Notes under the pieces: model-generated
Database searches by the model: none
The model's input: the letters and a program-made list of their open reading frames with translations, nothing else
Told to the model about the DNA's origin: nothing
Assembly: GCA_964016985.1 (NCBI GenBank)
Contig: OZ024825.1
Location: forward strand, 226,501 to 290,500
Origin: Anodontia alba
Taxonomy: Eukaryota > Mollusca > Bivalvia > Lucinida > Lucinidae
Direction of reading: 5' to 3'
Length of the DNA stretch: 64,000 nt
In this document: one piece after another, positions 11,886 through 22,899 of the stretch
Layout: the number at the start of each line of letters is the position of its first letter
Numbering within the stretch: position 1 is the first letter of the stretch
Position numbers and translations under genes: made by a program

Positions 11886-12550
11886 GTCTCGTTCATTGTT
11901 CATAGGAAATCTACACTCATACGAGAATACATCTAACTGAATTTATGGATGCTTGAAAGTTTGTTAGTAAATCTTTGTGCAGAAGAAAAAGGTAGTCATA
12001 TATTTTTCAGAATAATAGACGACAAAATCACACTTCTCCATGTTGTATCCTGTCAGACACTCTTCCCACCGAAATTAATTTTACGCCTCAACAAATGAAG
12101 CTGTGAAAATTGTTTAACCAATATCCACCCTGAGGCAGTCGATAGTTTAAACACTCTCATAACACTGAAAAAAAAATAACCAATTTAACAATTTACTTTG
12201 TAGTCTGTCAAAATAAATCTTGTTTCAAGAAAAAGACAACCCTCATAATGAGGCAAGTATTAGCTTTCACAAAATCTTGATCTGCATTAAGCGTAGACTA
12301 AGCTTTTTGTGAAAGCTGTTTAAAAAGCTTGGTAAAGTTTGCTTTTCGCGAAAGCAATCACTTGGTTATAATTACCCACACCATATGTTTTTTGGAGAAA
12401 TTAAAATATTGATCTTAATTGAGCCCTTATGTTCTAGGCATAACTTTGAGCAGTCCATGGAAAATAGCATTGAACTGCTTCCGGGCAATGGTAAACTCTA
12501 AGATTGTCTACGCCCATGTTGTAGACCGTGTGACAATAGGAGACGAACCG
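11886..12550. other. Stretch with no recognised gene
   Basis: Small imperfect palindromes around AGCTTTCACAAAATC and AGCTTTTTGTGAAAGC occur near 12260-12350. No coding signal was seen. Confidence 0.35.
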
Positions 12551-12554
12551 GACT

Positions 12555-12690
12555 GGATACCCTTGGTAGATTTTTCCGCCATTTTTATTATATGAGAGAC
12601 AACGTTCGTGACTTCCTGTTTGCTTTCCTGAACACCAGGCCAGTACATACTTTCTTTTTGGAGTATAATGTAGATCCCTTTTCACACGAT
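12555..12690 (+). repeat. Family K fragment
   Basis: CTTGGTAGATTTTTCCGCCA, GAGAGACAACGTTCGTGACT and TCCTGTTTGCTTTC match the left half of K elements such as 45658-45902. An 83-residue minus-strand frame at 12434-12685 runs through this fragment and is therefore unlikely to be a gene. Confidence 0.6.
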
Positions 12691-13136
12691 GGACAAATAA
12701 TTTTGAAACAGTTATCTCTCCTGAAAGTGTATAAATGATAATACGAAAAAAATAAACCAGACACTCCTAAACTTGGAAATGAAATTGTCCAAAAAGAGAG
12801 GTAGAAGCAAGTGGCACTTCATAGTGATCAGCCATCATAAGATCGTGCTCCATTTTGTAATGAATGATAAATCTATGTTATTCCCATCCGGCTGAAAGCG
12901 GTTCCCGCCACTTTTACATATTTGGTTGTGTTCAATGAACATCATGAATACCGGAATGGACTATTATCTATTTAAAGGAAAATGTACATCAAACAATAAA
13001 TATTTTAGAAAACCAGACCATGTTAATCGGCCAGTTTGATGAAAAATATAAAAACGGGTTAATAAGAAAGTTATTGGGCCTTGAAAGCCCAGGAATTTGG
13101 TTTGTAAGTGTCTCCATCACCACCAGATTAAATATT

Positions 13137-13170
<34 letters not shown>

Positions 13171-13549
13171 AGAAATTAATCACATCTGAATCAATATCTT
13201 ATTGCTGTGTACATGTAAATGTGTTCATTTCCAGTATACAATCAAGTATATCACATAAACATATTCTTGTCAACAGGCAACTTGTCTCTTACAAATATTA
13301 AATATCTAATTAAATAAATTAAATATTCAAAATGCAGGCACCCATGCTCACAGTAACGTAAACTTTACAATACAATATCTTTCTTATTTCTTAACCGACT
13401 GTGGTCAGATTTTCGCCCACAGGTTTGTTTTCTTAAGCTAAAATTATATAAAGATATATATTTCATATAGTGAGACTCTATTTTAACGTTTAGCACTCTG
13501 TGTAACAATTTCATCAAACGACATTTTGATGTATTTTTTCTCTTTTTTT
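12691..13549. other. Stretch with a long poly(A) run, no recognised gene
   Basis: Bases 13138-13168 are almost pure A and could be the tail of an unrecognised retroposed sequence or a simple homopolymer. A 93-residue plus-strand frame at 13020 reads through the run as poly-lysine. Confidence 0.45.
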
Positions 13550-13630
13550 CCCCAGGAAACAGGATTTGAAAATAGAAACAATTTGCATGAAATGTCAAAG
13601 CTTGTTTTCTGGGAAATATAAGAAAAATAT
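13550..13630. repeat. Family C foldback element, partial
   Basis: CCCAGGAAACAGGATTTGA pairs loosely with CAAAGCTTGTTTTCTGGG around ATTTGCATGAAATGTC. The same words occur in the fuller C copies at 20590 and 60490. Confidence 0.5.
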
Positions 13631-14204
13631 CATCAGTTTGGCGTTTGCTGAATTTGCCAAGAGAGTGGTAAAGGTTAAAGAGATTAATATAGAAATTACT
13701 TAATATTTCTTTTGTTCTTGCTTATTACTATATATTACTATGGCAAACAAAGCAGACCCTGATAAGACATTCAGTGGCGTCCATGCGGCCACTGTTTTTG
13801 TTTCGCATACAGTCTAGAAACATTATTTCATATTAATACCAGCCGAACGTGACAAACTTGTTTTCTAATAATGACTGGCACAATGGGCACAAGCGCTGCG
13901 AATAAACTCATCGGAAGCAATATTCCAGGCTACACATTGCGTCAGTCTGGCTCTGCGACCCCGAATTGCCTACATTTCCGTCGCAATAAATTATCCAACT
14001 TATTATATAACAAATCTCTCTTAATTCAATAATTCACATCTTTGTACAGGTTCGCAATTTCATCCATATAATTTATTGGAAAAATGATCGTAACATTGTC
14101 GCTGATTCAAAGGAAACATATTCAGATATTTAGACGTGCTAATCACAATTGCAAGACGACACTGACTTTTTATATTTTTCAGTGAAAATTAAGCTTGACA
14201 TTTC

Positions 14205-14300
14205 ATGTTAATCGCCTGCTTGCTTTAAGACGATTCACATGAAATGCCAAGTCTTATTTGAAACAAAAATAATGCAAAATAGAGTGTCGTCTGCTACAAG
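14205..14300. repeat. Family C-like foldback element
   Basis: GACATTTCATGTTAATCG and CGATTCACATGAAATGCCAA are near-complementary around GCCTGCTTGCTTTAAGA. A sister copy lies at 24280-24345. The preceding 13631-14204 holds nothing recognised. Confidence 0.5.
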
Positions 14301-14604
14301 TTTGCCAGGCGCATATATTAAGAAAAATGAGAGATTAGCTCCTGTGCGGTTAGCGATGGCCCCGTGTAGACTATATATGTCTGAGCAATCTGATCTTGTT
14401 GAGTTATTCGTCATATATCCGAAGGGCTAAAGAGATCACGTTTAATGTTATAAAGGTCATGGACACATAAAATGTATTGGTGATGGAGGCAGCGAGCTTG
14501 GGGTGTGTTCAGCCTTCGCCCCTCACAGTTTGATCGGGCTTTAGCAAGTCTTTAAAGGTAACTTATTGCAGACCGTAGACTTGGACACAAATTACAGAGA
14601 GCAG

Positions 14605-14911
14605 CCGGCCCCGGTGGCTGAGTTGGATGCGCGTCCGACTGGAGACCAGGAGGTCGTGGGTTCGACCCCCGCCGAGGTCGGCAATATTCTTTAGTGGAGA
14701 TTGATCATGAAATATTTTCTACGGTCATTCGCTCCCTTCCGCTGATTCAAGAAGGGCAGTTGTCAGTTTCTGGCGAAAGAATGTGCACAATACTGGTTAG
14801 CCGTTTAGACAACTAAGCCTGCCCAGTAAACGTGTGGTTAGGTAAACTGACCGCGCTTGACATGACCCCACTGGGTTGACTGGGCCGTAAAACCTCAACA
14901 CAAACAAACAA
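14605..14911 (+). mobile_element. tRNA-derived SINE, apparently full length
   Basis: The head is tRNA-like. A box TGGCTGAGTTGG lies at 14615-14626 and B box GGTTCGACCCC at 14659-14669, the internal promoter of RNA polymerase III. A tRNA-unrelated body follows, including GGTTAGGTAAACTGACCGCG, and the end is an (AAACA)-type tail. A perfect 11-bp target duplication, ACAGAGAGCAG, lies at 14594-14604 and 14912-14922, fixing both boundaries. The element would depend on a LINE for movement. The body resembles conserved-core SINEs known from bivalves, but the subfamily was not verified. A functional tRNA gene is unlikely because the acceptor and anticodon arms do not fold cleanly. Confidence 0.88.
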
Positions 14912-15184
14912 ACAGAGAGCAGTGGAGGATCATTTGAACTATCGCGGCGCTTGTGATCCGATATTATGGTACTTGTTCAGACATGTTTGTTCAAAGTATA
15001 ATACACAGAAACGGGTCGATTCTGCGAATTAGGCGTCATTGTACAAGCATGTGTGTCCCCATGGGGACGACCTTATTGCACTGAGTTATGTTAACACACC
15101 TGTGTAAAGTGTACACTTCTAGACATTGTTATAGATAAGCCAGTTTTAAGCACCTCAACTCTTTAGTTTTCTTTTGAACAAATC

Positions 15185-15535
15185 CATTTAACTATCTGTA
15201 AATGCGTCTGAAAACTATCTGTAAATGCGTCTGAAAACTGCTGGATGCGTGGCAAGCAGTGTAGACCTGATCAGACGCCGCGAGACAAAAATATGCAATT
15301 AATTAGGGCGCTTCATTGCACAGAGCCTTTTCATTATCATCCTTCGTCTCGATATGGCTTCAATAACGTTGAAAGAAGTACATTTTTTTTTTGTTTTGTA
15401 AAACACCAGTTCATCATCCTTACCAAATTTGTCCTAAACGATCAGCAAGCACTGCTGAATGGATGGCAAACAGTGTATACCCTGATGAGACGCCGAGTTC
15501 TGTGGCGTCTGATCTGGATCTACATTGTTAAATCA
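15185..15535. repeat. Family B foldback pieces
   Basis: A 26-base direct duplication (CTATCTGTAAATGCGTCTGA) precedes GTGTAGACCTGATCAGACGC at about 15259. A second B copy at about 15470-15525 has GTATACCCTGATGAGACGCC and the complementary GGCGTCTGATCTGGATCTAC. The 105-residue frame covering both is an accident of these repeats. Confidence 0.6.
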
Positions 15536-15890
15536 GTTTTGTTACTTATAATAATACGATAAATACGGTATCTCAAAAAAACGTCCTACTTTGACTCTCA
15601 TTATCTCAAACACTGATAACACAAACAACTGCATAATTCTAACAAGATAAAGGGCAATATTGGTTATGTTTGATATAATTTTCAAACATTTCAACTGCTT
15701 CCGTCTTAAACTATTGTTATCTCAAAACCAAAACGTCTGATCCCTTGGAGTTTGAGATAAAGCGAGTTGACCGTATGTGTAATGTATAGGAATACCATTT
15801 TTTTCTGTCTCTATTGTTTCTATAGCAAGAACAATAGTTTGTTGTTTTATAAAATACGGCGCAAGGAAATGGCTATATGCCATATGTCGT
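15536..15890. other. Stretch with no recognised feature
   Basis: Two TTATCTCAAA-type words near 15600-15750 are the only internal similarity seen. Confidence 0.3.
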
Positions 15891-15894
15891 ATGC

Positions 15895-16050
15895 GAACAA
15901 CAAATGCCCAAATCAGAATGCGAATGCGCAGTCTGATTAAGGCCTTCGTTGCCCGCCGATCAAATCAATGGATACTGTAGAGTATTTTGACGACCGGAGA
16001 CGATGTTACTCCGACTTTTCGGATGCGCAGGCTGACCTGGGCCTTTGACA
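15895..16050. repeat. Family A pieces
   Basis: ATGCGCAGTCTGATTAAGGC and GGATGCGCAGGCTGACCTGG are two decayed family A inner arms in close succession. Confidence 0.5.
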
Positions 16051-16454
16051 TAAGGACTCTATAACTGTCAGTGTGGGAAGTCGAGTGTAGCCACTTAATT
16101 TGTACCTGTGTTATTATGTGATGTGATCACTATAGTAACCAGATATTGCAGAACAAAAAATATCGCATTCTAGGGAAGGCAAAGTTCAGGCTTTCTATAA
16201 GTTTGCATTGCTGGGGAAAACATAGAAAGAAGAGGTTTAGTAGTTTATGTAGAATGATACCAAACTTACAAGGTCTACTTTCTTAAACATTATTAATTTA
16301 CAGAGTCGTTTAGGAGTGATGATATACTTTCACGGCACTGTGACGTCATAGCAATCAATCAATCAATCAGTCAGATTTTTAACGTAACCGGGCAACCAAG
16401 TCACATAGGGGCTACGCCATAGCGGCACAAATAATGCGGCTATAAGTAACCGTT

Positions 16455-17000
16455 ACCTGGTTTTCGTTCATTTCATTGGTCAATGATAATCACGTGGACA
16501 ACAACCTCAAGGGAATTTTGGTGTATACATACTTTGGCTCGACTGTTGACAATCGATCCAAAAATGTTTTGCCTAACTTCTGTAAAGGTGTCTCCCTGTG
16601 AGCTAAGTATATATTTTCTTTCAAAGCAGATCCTTTTTAGAAATGAGCTTTGTGCACAGGAAAGCAAACAGAATGTCACCGAAGTTGTCTCCCTTTTAAT
16701 GAACGTCGGAAAATATACAAGGTGTATCCAGTTTCCTTCAGTTGATTGGATGAACCTCCGAAGGAAATAACTCTCGCATGGCAATATTTATCTCCCGGTT
16801 CACTGGCTGGGGATACTCTTAAAGAAAAGGATATGTCAGAGAGCATTTGTTTCTTTTAAGAGTAATCCGTCCACCGTTTTGAAAGGATTCAAGTATATAT
16901 ACTAGGAAAACAAACTGCGGGTTTGCAGAAGTTTTCTCCCTTTAACAAAATGCTCTGTAAAATATTCTTGTGTGTCAGTTCACATTAAATCAATTTGAAT
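16455..17000 (-). repeat. Family K elements, two decayed copies
   Basis: Read on the minus strand, 16470-16790 contains the K hallmarks (CGTTCATTAAAAGGGAGACA and a ...CTTTTTAGAA... centre). A second decayed piece occupies about 16850-17000. Opposing frames of 95 and 103 residues overlap here; both are repeat-derived. Confidence 0.45.
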
Positions 17001-17579
17001 GAAAATATATTTAACTTACAGCTAACTTTCTGCTAGCGATCACCTGTCAGCTACAGCCACCATTTTTCTGATTCCCCAATATGCCTTTTAACTATATACT
17101 TAACCTCTTTACAACAGCTATCTCCCTGTATTGACAAGTCTGTGTAATTAAGGGTACACTAATTTCTCCAATCATATGCAGTGAAAACTTGGGTATATGG
17201 GAGTTTCCATTATTAGGGATTTTTTTTCAGAATTTCGCAGTTTTCAAACAGTGTTGCTACAGTCAACCTTTTTTACCACATTGTCTTTGCTTAATAACAT
17301 GCATCTTCCTCAAAGTCCATATTTTCGTGAAAATGCGATGACTTACAATGCTCTAGAATATCGATATAGATATTTGTTTTATTTCTTCACCAAACCATAA
17401 GTTGAAGAGCCTATTTACAAAAAGAGTATCCCTTGAAAATGTATAAATTTCTCATAAAATCTACATTCTAACAGAACCGCAGATCAATTTCTTATCTCCT
17501 ATTACATACTGACATACTGACATTTAAATTGGAACGACTGTACTCGCACAATGAAAGGAAATTAAACGCTTCTTAAGTT
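17001..17579. other. Stretch with no recognised feature
   Basis: A 67-residue plus-strand frame at 17197-17400 has no recognised domain. Confidence 0.3.
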
Positions 17580-17715
17580 TGGCTTAAGGGGACTAGCTAT
17601 ACATGGTACATTTGACGTTATTTGTACAAGGGAGTTCACAGTAGACCCCTTTTAAGAAGGGAACAATATCCATTCCCCTAAAATAACTACTGTACCCAGA
17701 AACTGTTGCATTGCA
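17580..17715 (+). repeat. Family K fragment
   Basis: TTAAGGGGACTAGCTATACA matches the K terminal inverted repeat. GTAGACCCCTTTTAAGAAGG matches K interior sequence. Confidence 0.5.
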
Positions 17716-17865
17716 AGGAAACTGCTAAAAATAATGAGAATGAAACATTATTTCTCAGAGTACAAGGCCAGAGGTTATAAAACTTTTATCGTGCTCAACT
17801 CAGCTGAGCACGAAATTTGTCCTGCTAATAAATCTCAAATTACCAACAATTGCAAATTCTTTCTT

Positions 17866-18170
17866 TCTAAACATACCTGAGCATGAAAATTTCCCTGCTT
17901 AAACATACCTGAACATGAAAATTTCCCTGCTTAAACATACCTGAGCATGAAAATTTCCCTGATTAATCATACCTGAGCATGAAAATTTCCCCCGCTTAAA
18001 CATACCTGAGCATGAAAATTTCCCCTGCTTAAACTTACCTGAGCATGAAAATTTCCCCTGCTTAAACATACCTGAGCATGAAAATTTCCCCTGCTTAAAC
18101 ATACATGAGCATGAAAATTTCCCTGATTAAACGTACCTGAGCATGAAAACTTCCCTGCTTTAAACATATT
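17866..18170. repeat. 33-34 bp minisatellite, about nine units
   Basis: AAACATACCTGAGCATGAAA followed by ATTTCCCCTGCTT repeats with a 33-34 base period. Minus-strand frames through it read an 11-residue repeat and change phase with one-base indels, so coding is unlikely. Confidence 0.85.
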
Positions 18171-18420
18171 AAAACGCCATTATTGTTGGCATTTTAATAT
18201 GTATTAGCAGAGAAAATGTCTTGAGCCGCTGAGCTGAAAATGATAAAAGTTTTATAACCCGCGGGGCTAAGACTGTATATTGAAAACTGGAAGATTTGTT
18301 TAGCGCCCTTTATTTGCATCCTTATCCCTTTTATGCAACATTTCATATGACTTAAAGGTACGCCTTTAACGGTTAAACGGTCGGGCATCACTCTATTACA
18401 AAGAATGATATAAACATTTG

Positions 18421-18422
18421 GA

Positions 18423-18463
<41 letters not shown>

Positions 18464-18660
18464 GCCTGCCCGTCCGCCCGCCCGCCTGCCTGCCTCTCTG
18501 TCCGTCCGCCTGCCTGCCCCTCTCTCTCTCTGTCTACCTACCTGCTTATCTGTCTGACTGTCCGTCCGTCCATCAGCCCATTCGTTTGCCTGTCGGTATG
18601 TCAACTTGTCAGTCTTTCAGTGCGTCCCCCTATCTCTCATTTTACTGATAGATTAATCAT
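18421..18660. repeat. (TCTA)n microsatellite with a diverged pyrimidine-rich extension
   Basis: Pure TCTA to about 18462, then degenerate CTGC/CTGT/CCGT tetramers up to about 18660. Confidence 0.85.
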
Positions 18661-18905
18661 TTAACCTGCTGATTGAATGACCGACTGACTGACTGATCGA
18701 TCGGTGCAGTTATGGACTGAAATGATTGCTCTTTAGACCCAGTAAACATCGTGTTGGCATTTCCCGTAGTTTTAGGCTTATATAAGAAAACACTTTTAAA
18801 GCAGTACATCTCCTCATTATCACACAGGGGCCAAAATTCCCGGCATTTAGCATGAAATATCTCGCGGTGCAGATGATCTACATACATGCAAGTGTAATAA
18901 ATCAG

Positions 18906-18997
18906 TTATGCCATGGTTCTGAGCAAGTACTAGCGTTAATGCACTCGCTCACGCACTTGCATTATCGCATCGTACATGCGCACGAACCATGGTATAA
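18906..18997. repeat. Long imperfect hairpin
   Basis: TTATGCCATGGTTC and GAACCATGGTATAA form the outer stem. GCG-T-TAATGCA and TGCATTA-CGC form the inner stem, with a 13-base loop. No related copy was noticed in the window. Confidence 0.6.
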
Positions 18998-20562
18998 GTA
19001 AGACTTAACCAATGGATGTTCCATTGTCTCTGTGTAACTAAAACTAAAAATAATTTTCTATAAACGAAAATACATCTTTCGGAGTCAATGTACCTTAACC
19101 TTTATCCCTCTCTGGTCCAATTCCATAGATGCCAAATTTATGAAATTTTGATGATTCCTGGGAAACGTCGCTCTACTGCATTTTCTGTTTATTTGTTTTT
19201 TTTTTGTTTTTTTTGTTTTGTTTTTTTTACATATTTAAAAAGTTAGGCAAGTGAAAAGAGGTTGATTTGATACTAAATATTACTTATTTCAGAATCCATT
19301 AGACTTTTAGAATCCATTAGACTTTCCTTATTACACTCTATCTGAAAGAAAGCCCCTTGTACTGACAGGTGATGATTTGTTTGTGTTAAATGACGCATAG
19401 CTGGTCTTTTTCAGCATTATTTTGTTTCAAGAAAGAACTGATCTTTGAGTTTGAATTACAAGTTATCAAATAACTGAGCGATATTCATGTTCATTTCCTT
19501 TTTTGCGGTCATTTTTTGAATTGTGAAACAGTTTCTGATGAGGCTGATGAGGTTATTTAACACCTGGAATAATTATTTACATCTTATCAATGACATGAAG
19601 GGTTGGTTTTGACAACAGTATGTTTAAATGTTGCAAGATGTTGAAAGTCTAACCAATTCTGAAATGAGTAGTATAGCTATATTACCCAGTCTGAATCAGC
19701 TAAAATCTGCCATCCATGATATCCAAATTTGATGCCTTCAGGTTATAATGGAAGCATGTCCTAAAAACACCACTAATTTGACAGGCGTTTACAAAATGGC
19801 ATGCAACCGTCGCGTCCGTGTCGATCGGTCTGCCTTGGCTTTTGGGCTTGGGGGTGGGGCGTAGTACTCTCCACGGCGTCGTTACTGCTATCAATTATGC
19901 CATACAATGTATCTCGGTTTCTAGGTATTAACTTTATGGATGCATATAACATGAGCTACGACACAATTTGACAAGCAAATCATTGTGCAGCATGTGTGTA
20001 CAGACGAACGTCGCTAAAGTACGAACGATCAGCTGATCGCCAGTCAGCTGTAACTCGGACACATCGTATTGATGGGTCCGAGGCTGAAATCACCGCATAC
20101 CGTACCTTTATCATGTTGTCAGCGATAAATTATTCCCTATGCATAATTCCTGTTATGTGCTGTAGGAATGTAATCCGTTTTTTTACAGCAAAAAGTTGTT
20201 TAATGCGAGAGAAATCTCAGATTAAAAATAGCGGCTAAAACGCAGATTAGTCTTGCCGTCATCCGTGTCAATGACGTAAAAATGTATCCTTCTATTTCAT
20301 TGGCTATACGATTCATTACAGCCAATGAGATCGCTTGCGGCGGCTGACTGGCTTTCCATGTTTGCAGCGGAGCGCGTATGATCATCATATTTTTCGGAAA
20401 CCAGGCTGGCAACAGACATAAATTAGCATTGGTTTTCTGGTTCAACATTAAGCCGGTACACTCCGCTGTAGATTTGTGAAACCAGTTAGCCACCGCATGC
20501 GAATTCTTCTGCATAGTATGTGAGAGACTCACGATAGCTATAGTACGAGCTTAAGCTTCGTC
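18998..20562. other. Stretch with no recognised gene
   Basis: A short direct duplication AGAATCCATTAGACTTT occurs near 19290-19325. Frames at 19996-20238 and 20200-20532 (110 residues, minus) show no recognised domain. CGGACACATCG / TGGGTCCG near 20056-20081 is a weak hairpin. Confidence 0.35.
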
Positions 20563-20582
20563 ACCTGCGAAGCTTCGCAGGT
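20563..20582. repeat. Perfect 20-bp palindrome
   Basis: ACCTGCGAAGCTTCGCAGGT is fully self-complementary and lies just upstream of the C repeats. Confidence 0.7.
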
Positions 20583-20589
20583 CGCTTGT

Positions 20590-20745
20590 TATTATTTTTC
20601 CCCAGGAAACGGGATTTGACATTTCATGCAAATTGTCTCCAATGGTGACAATTTGCATAAAATGTCAAATTCTGCTTTCTGGAAAAAATAGGAAAAGCAT
20701 CGTCAATATGTCGTCTGCTGAATTTGCCCAGAGAGTGTTAAGCAT
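20590..20745. repeat. Family C foldback element
   Basis: GATTTGACATTTCATGCAAA pairs with TTTGCATAAAATGTCAAATT around CTCCAATGGTGA. Outer words CCCAGGAAACGG and CTTTCTGGAAA also pair. GTCTGCTGAATTTGCCCAGA follows. Confidence 0.7.
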
Positions 20746-20749
20746 CAAT

Positions 20750-21490
20750 TTTCAGCAGATGACATTTTGAAATATTTTTCTAATTTTTCCAATAGAGGCA
20801 GTTTGCATGAAATGTTAAGTTCTGTTGGCTGGAAAAAAATAGAAAAGTTACATCAAATATATTGTCTGCTGAAGTTGCCAAGAGAGTGCAAATGTTTAAG
20901 AACTTCAAAATTACTTCTGAACTGAGCAACTTTTTATATAAAAATGACACTTTCAGTTTTTGTTGAATAAAACGCATAAAACCAGACAGTCTGTCTGAAG
21001 TATATTAAAATGTCGAAAGCTACAGCTGACCAACCAGGTCGCACCAAACAAGCTAAGATGCTGACATAATTTCTTTTTATTGACATGTCAGTCAGGAAAT
21101 ACAACCAGTCAGATTTTAGCAGTATTGTCTCGGTCAATTTAATTAAAAAAAGGCGGGGTTTTGCATCATTTTTAGTACACAAGGTCAATATTGTGTTACC
21201 AGTTTACCATGAAGATATACAAAAACAAAAACAATATAATAATAAATACTAATTTTGCAAAAAAAAAAAAAAAAAAAAAAAAAATGTCCAATACTTTGGT
21301 TAAAACAGATAAATTATGTTATTGTCTCGGGTTTTGGGAATACTTTAAATTATGTCATAGTTTGATGACCTTTTCATGTCTGACCCTAAACGAGGAAGAG
21401 TCTCGTTTGGGGTCAGACAGTGAAAGGTCACCAACTATGGTATAATTTACAGTAAACCCAAAACTTCGACAATAATCGTGGTTTAATTAT
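20750..21490 (+). mobile_element. C-E composite repeat, copy A
   Basis: Reverse-complementing 59775-60615 gives the same order of blocks: a C-type foldback; ATATATTGTCTGCTGAARTT; AATTACTTCTG; ATAAAACRCATAAAACCAGA; AGCTACAGCTGA; TTTAAAAAAAGGCGGGGTTTTG-like sequence; CAAGGTCAATA; TTTACCAT with an A-rich linker; and a long terminal hairpin E. Hairpin E spans about 21307-21490, with arms including TAGTTTGATGACC and GGTCACCAACTA around GAGGAAGAGTCTC. This copy lacks about 45 bases of the C hairpin present in copy B. No transposase is encoded, so it looks non-autonomous. Confidence 0.75.
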
Positions 21491-22645
21491 AACAAAATTA
21501 TGCTTTTTATTCATTGCTAGTATACAGTTATTTATCAAGTAAATCTCATCTAACTTAGATTTTAGTTCGCTTCACAGCCTTTTTACAAGAAGAAACTGTT
21601 ATTTAGGCTCTTTAGCATATGTAATGTTTATTGACCCGGTCAAAAATCTATGTACACAGGAACATGCATATTCTCTGTATAATTTACCAGGTTTACACAC
21701 TAAAGAGCAGTTGTTAAATAATGTAAAGTGTGAAAAGTGTTTTTGAAATAGATGAGGTAAGGTTTACTCTGTTTGAGCAACAATGGTATTGGTCCTTTTG
21801 AGCACTAATACAGCGTTAATATGTCGGACACAACAGGACGTCGGACGCGCATACTTTGGCACATGATCTGGATCTACACTCTTTGTTCATATACAAATAC
21901 TTATCCAGTGGGCATGAAAGAACTTTGAATCAACGCTGAAGCTGAGATTTGAAATTCCTGTTCTATTCTGTTTTACTCTTTTCAGTTTTTATCTGTCCTA
22001 TTTCTATTTTATTCAAATAGACGCGCTGGTCGATTAAATCCTTTGTTCGTCTTTAAACCACAACTAGGCCATTTTAAATAGAGACCTTGATTGTCTAACT
22101 ATCAATTTACCCTTGAACAGCGTTTGAAACATTTCTCAATAGTTCAATAAAATAATTGGTTTTCTAAAAAGAGTATTTTTGTATAATTGACGACTGATGT
22201 TACAAATCTGCTGCTATATTTGGATTCCGCGATCCTACAGATTCTGCCGTGCAAAACTGACTCCCACTCAATAGTCCTGTCACTACGGTTACAGCCTTTT
22301 ATCTTTGCTTCAGAACCGGAAAAGTGGGTAGCCAGATAAATCTCCGTGGAAGCAGATGTTGTGGCTACTTACCAGAAGCGCCTGAAAGCGGCGAGTCTGA
22401 CGAATACCCAAAGCATCCGTTTAGGTATATGAAAAGTGCATTTCTTTTTGTAAAAGAAAGCAGCCTATCTGGGACCAAGTTCTTTTTGCTGAATTTTATT
22501 ACCGAATTGATATTATAACGTGACTTGAAACATCCTGAGGGAGATCATGGAAAGAATAAGGTCTGGGAGCAGGATGGACCTTTAACACCGCATTTGGGTG
22601 AAATAGGAAACAGGTAATACTACAATGTCCATCTGATATCGCCAT
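21491..22645. other. Stretch with no recognised gene
   Basis: A 64-residue plus-strand frame at 22324-22518 has mixed, protein-like composition but no family resemblance that I recognise, and no clear splice context. Confidence 0.3.
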
Positions 22646-22649
22646 TGTC

Positions 22650-22800
22650 TTTCTTTCTTTGTTTTCTTTCTTTCTTTCTTTCTTTCGAAGAGAGATGCCA
22701 GCCATTCACAAAGTCTTTGAATTTATTCGGCCGGGGTTCGAATCTGGTACCTCTGGTACGCTAAGCCTGTAAACCACCGAGAAACAACCGTTAACTTGCT
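22650..22800 (-). mobile_element. tRNA-like SINE relic with (GAAA)n tail
   Basis: On the minus strand a B-box-like GATTCGAACCCC lies at about 22733-22744. It is preceded by CGGTGGTTTACAGGCTTAGC and followed by a short body ending in a GAAA-rich run (about 22650-22685). The A box is poor. It may instead be a tRNA pseudogene retrotransposed with a tail. Confidence 0.45.
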
Positions 22801-22899
22801 TTGAGAGGAAGCCTTGCTTTGAGAGTAAGACCATGAATTCTAGGTATATTATCATCAATTGTTAACCTATTCAACGATTCACTTTCATGTTATTCTTTG

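Noticed and set aside
12434..12685. 83-residue minus-strand frame with protein-like composition
   Set aside because: It overlaps a family K repeat fragment (12555-12690) and shows no conserved domain.
14605..14680. Possible tRNA gene
   Set aside because: The A and B boxes belong to a SINE head. The arms do not fold as a clean cloverleaf, and a body, tail and target duplication follow.
16473..16784. Overlapping 95- and 103-residue frames on opposite strands
   Set aside because: The segment carries family K sequence words. There is no domain and no supporting neighbour.
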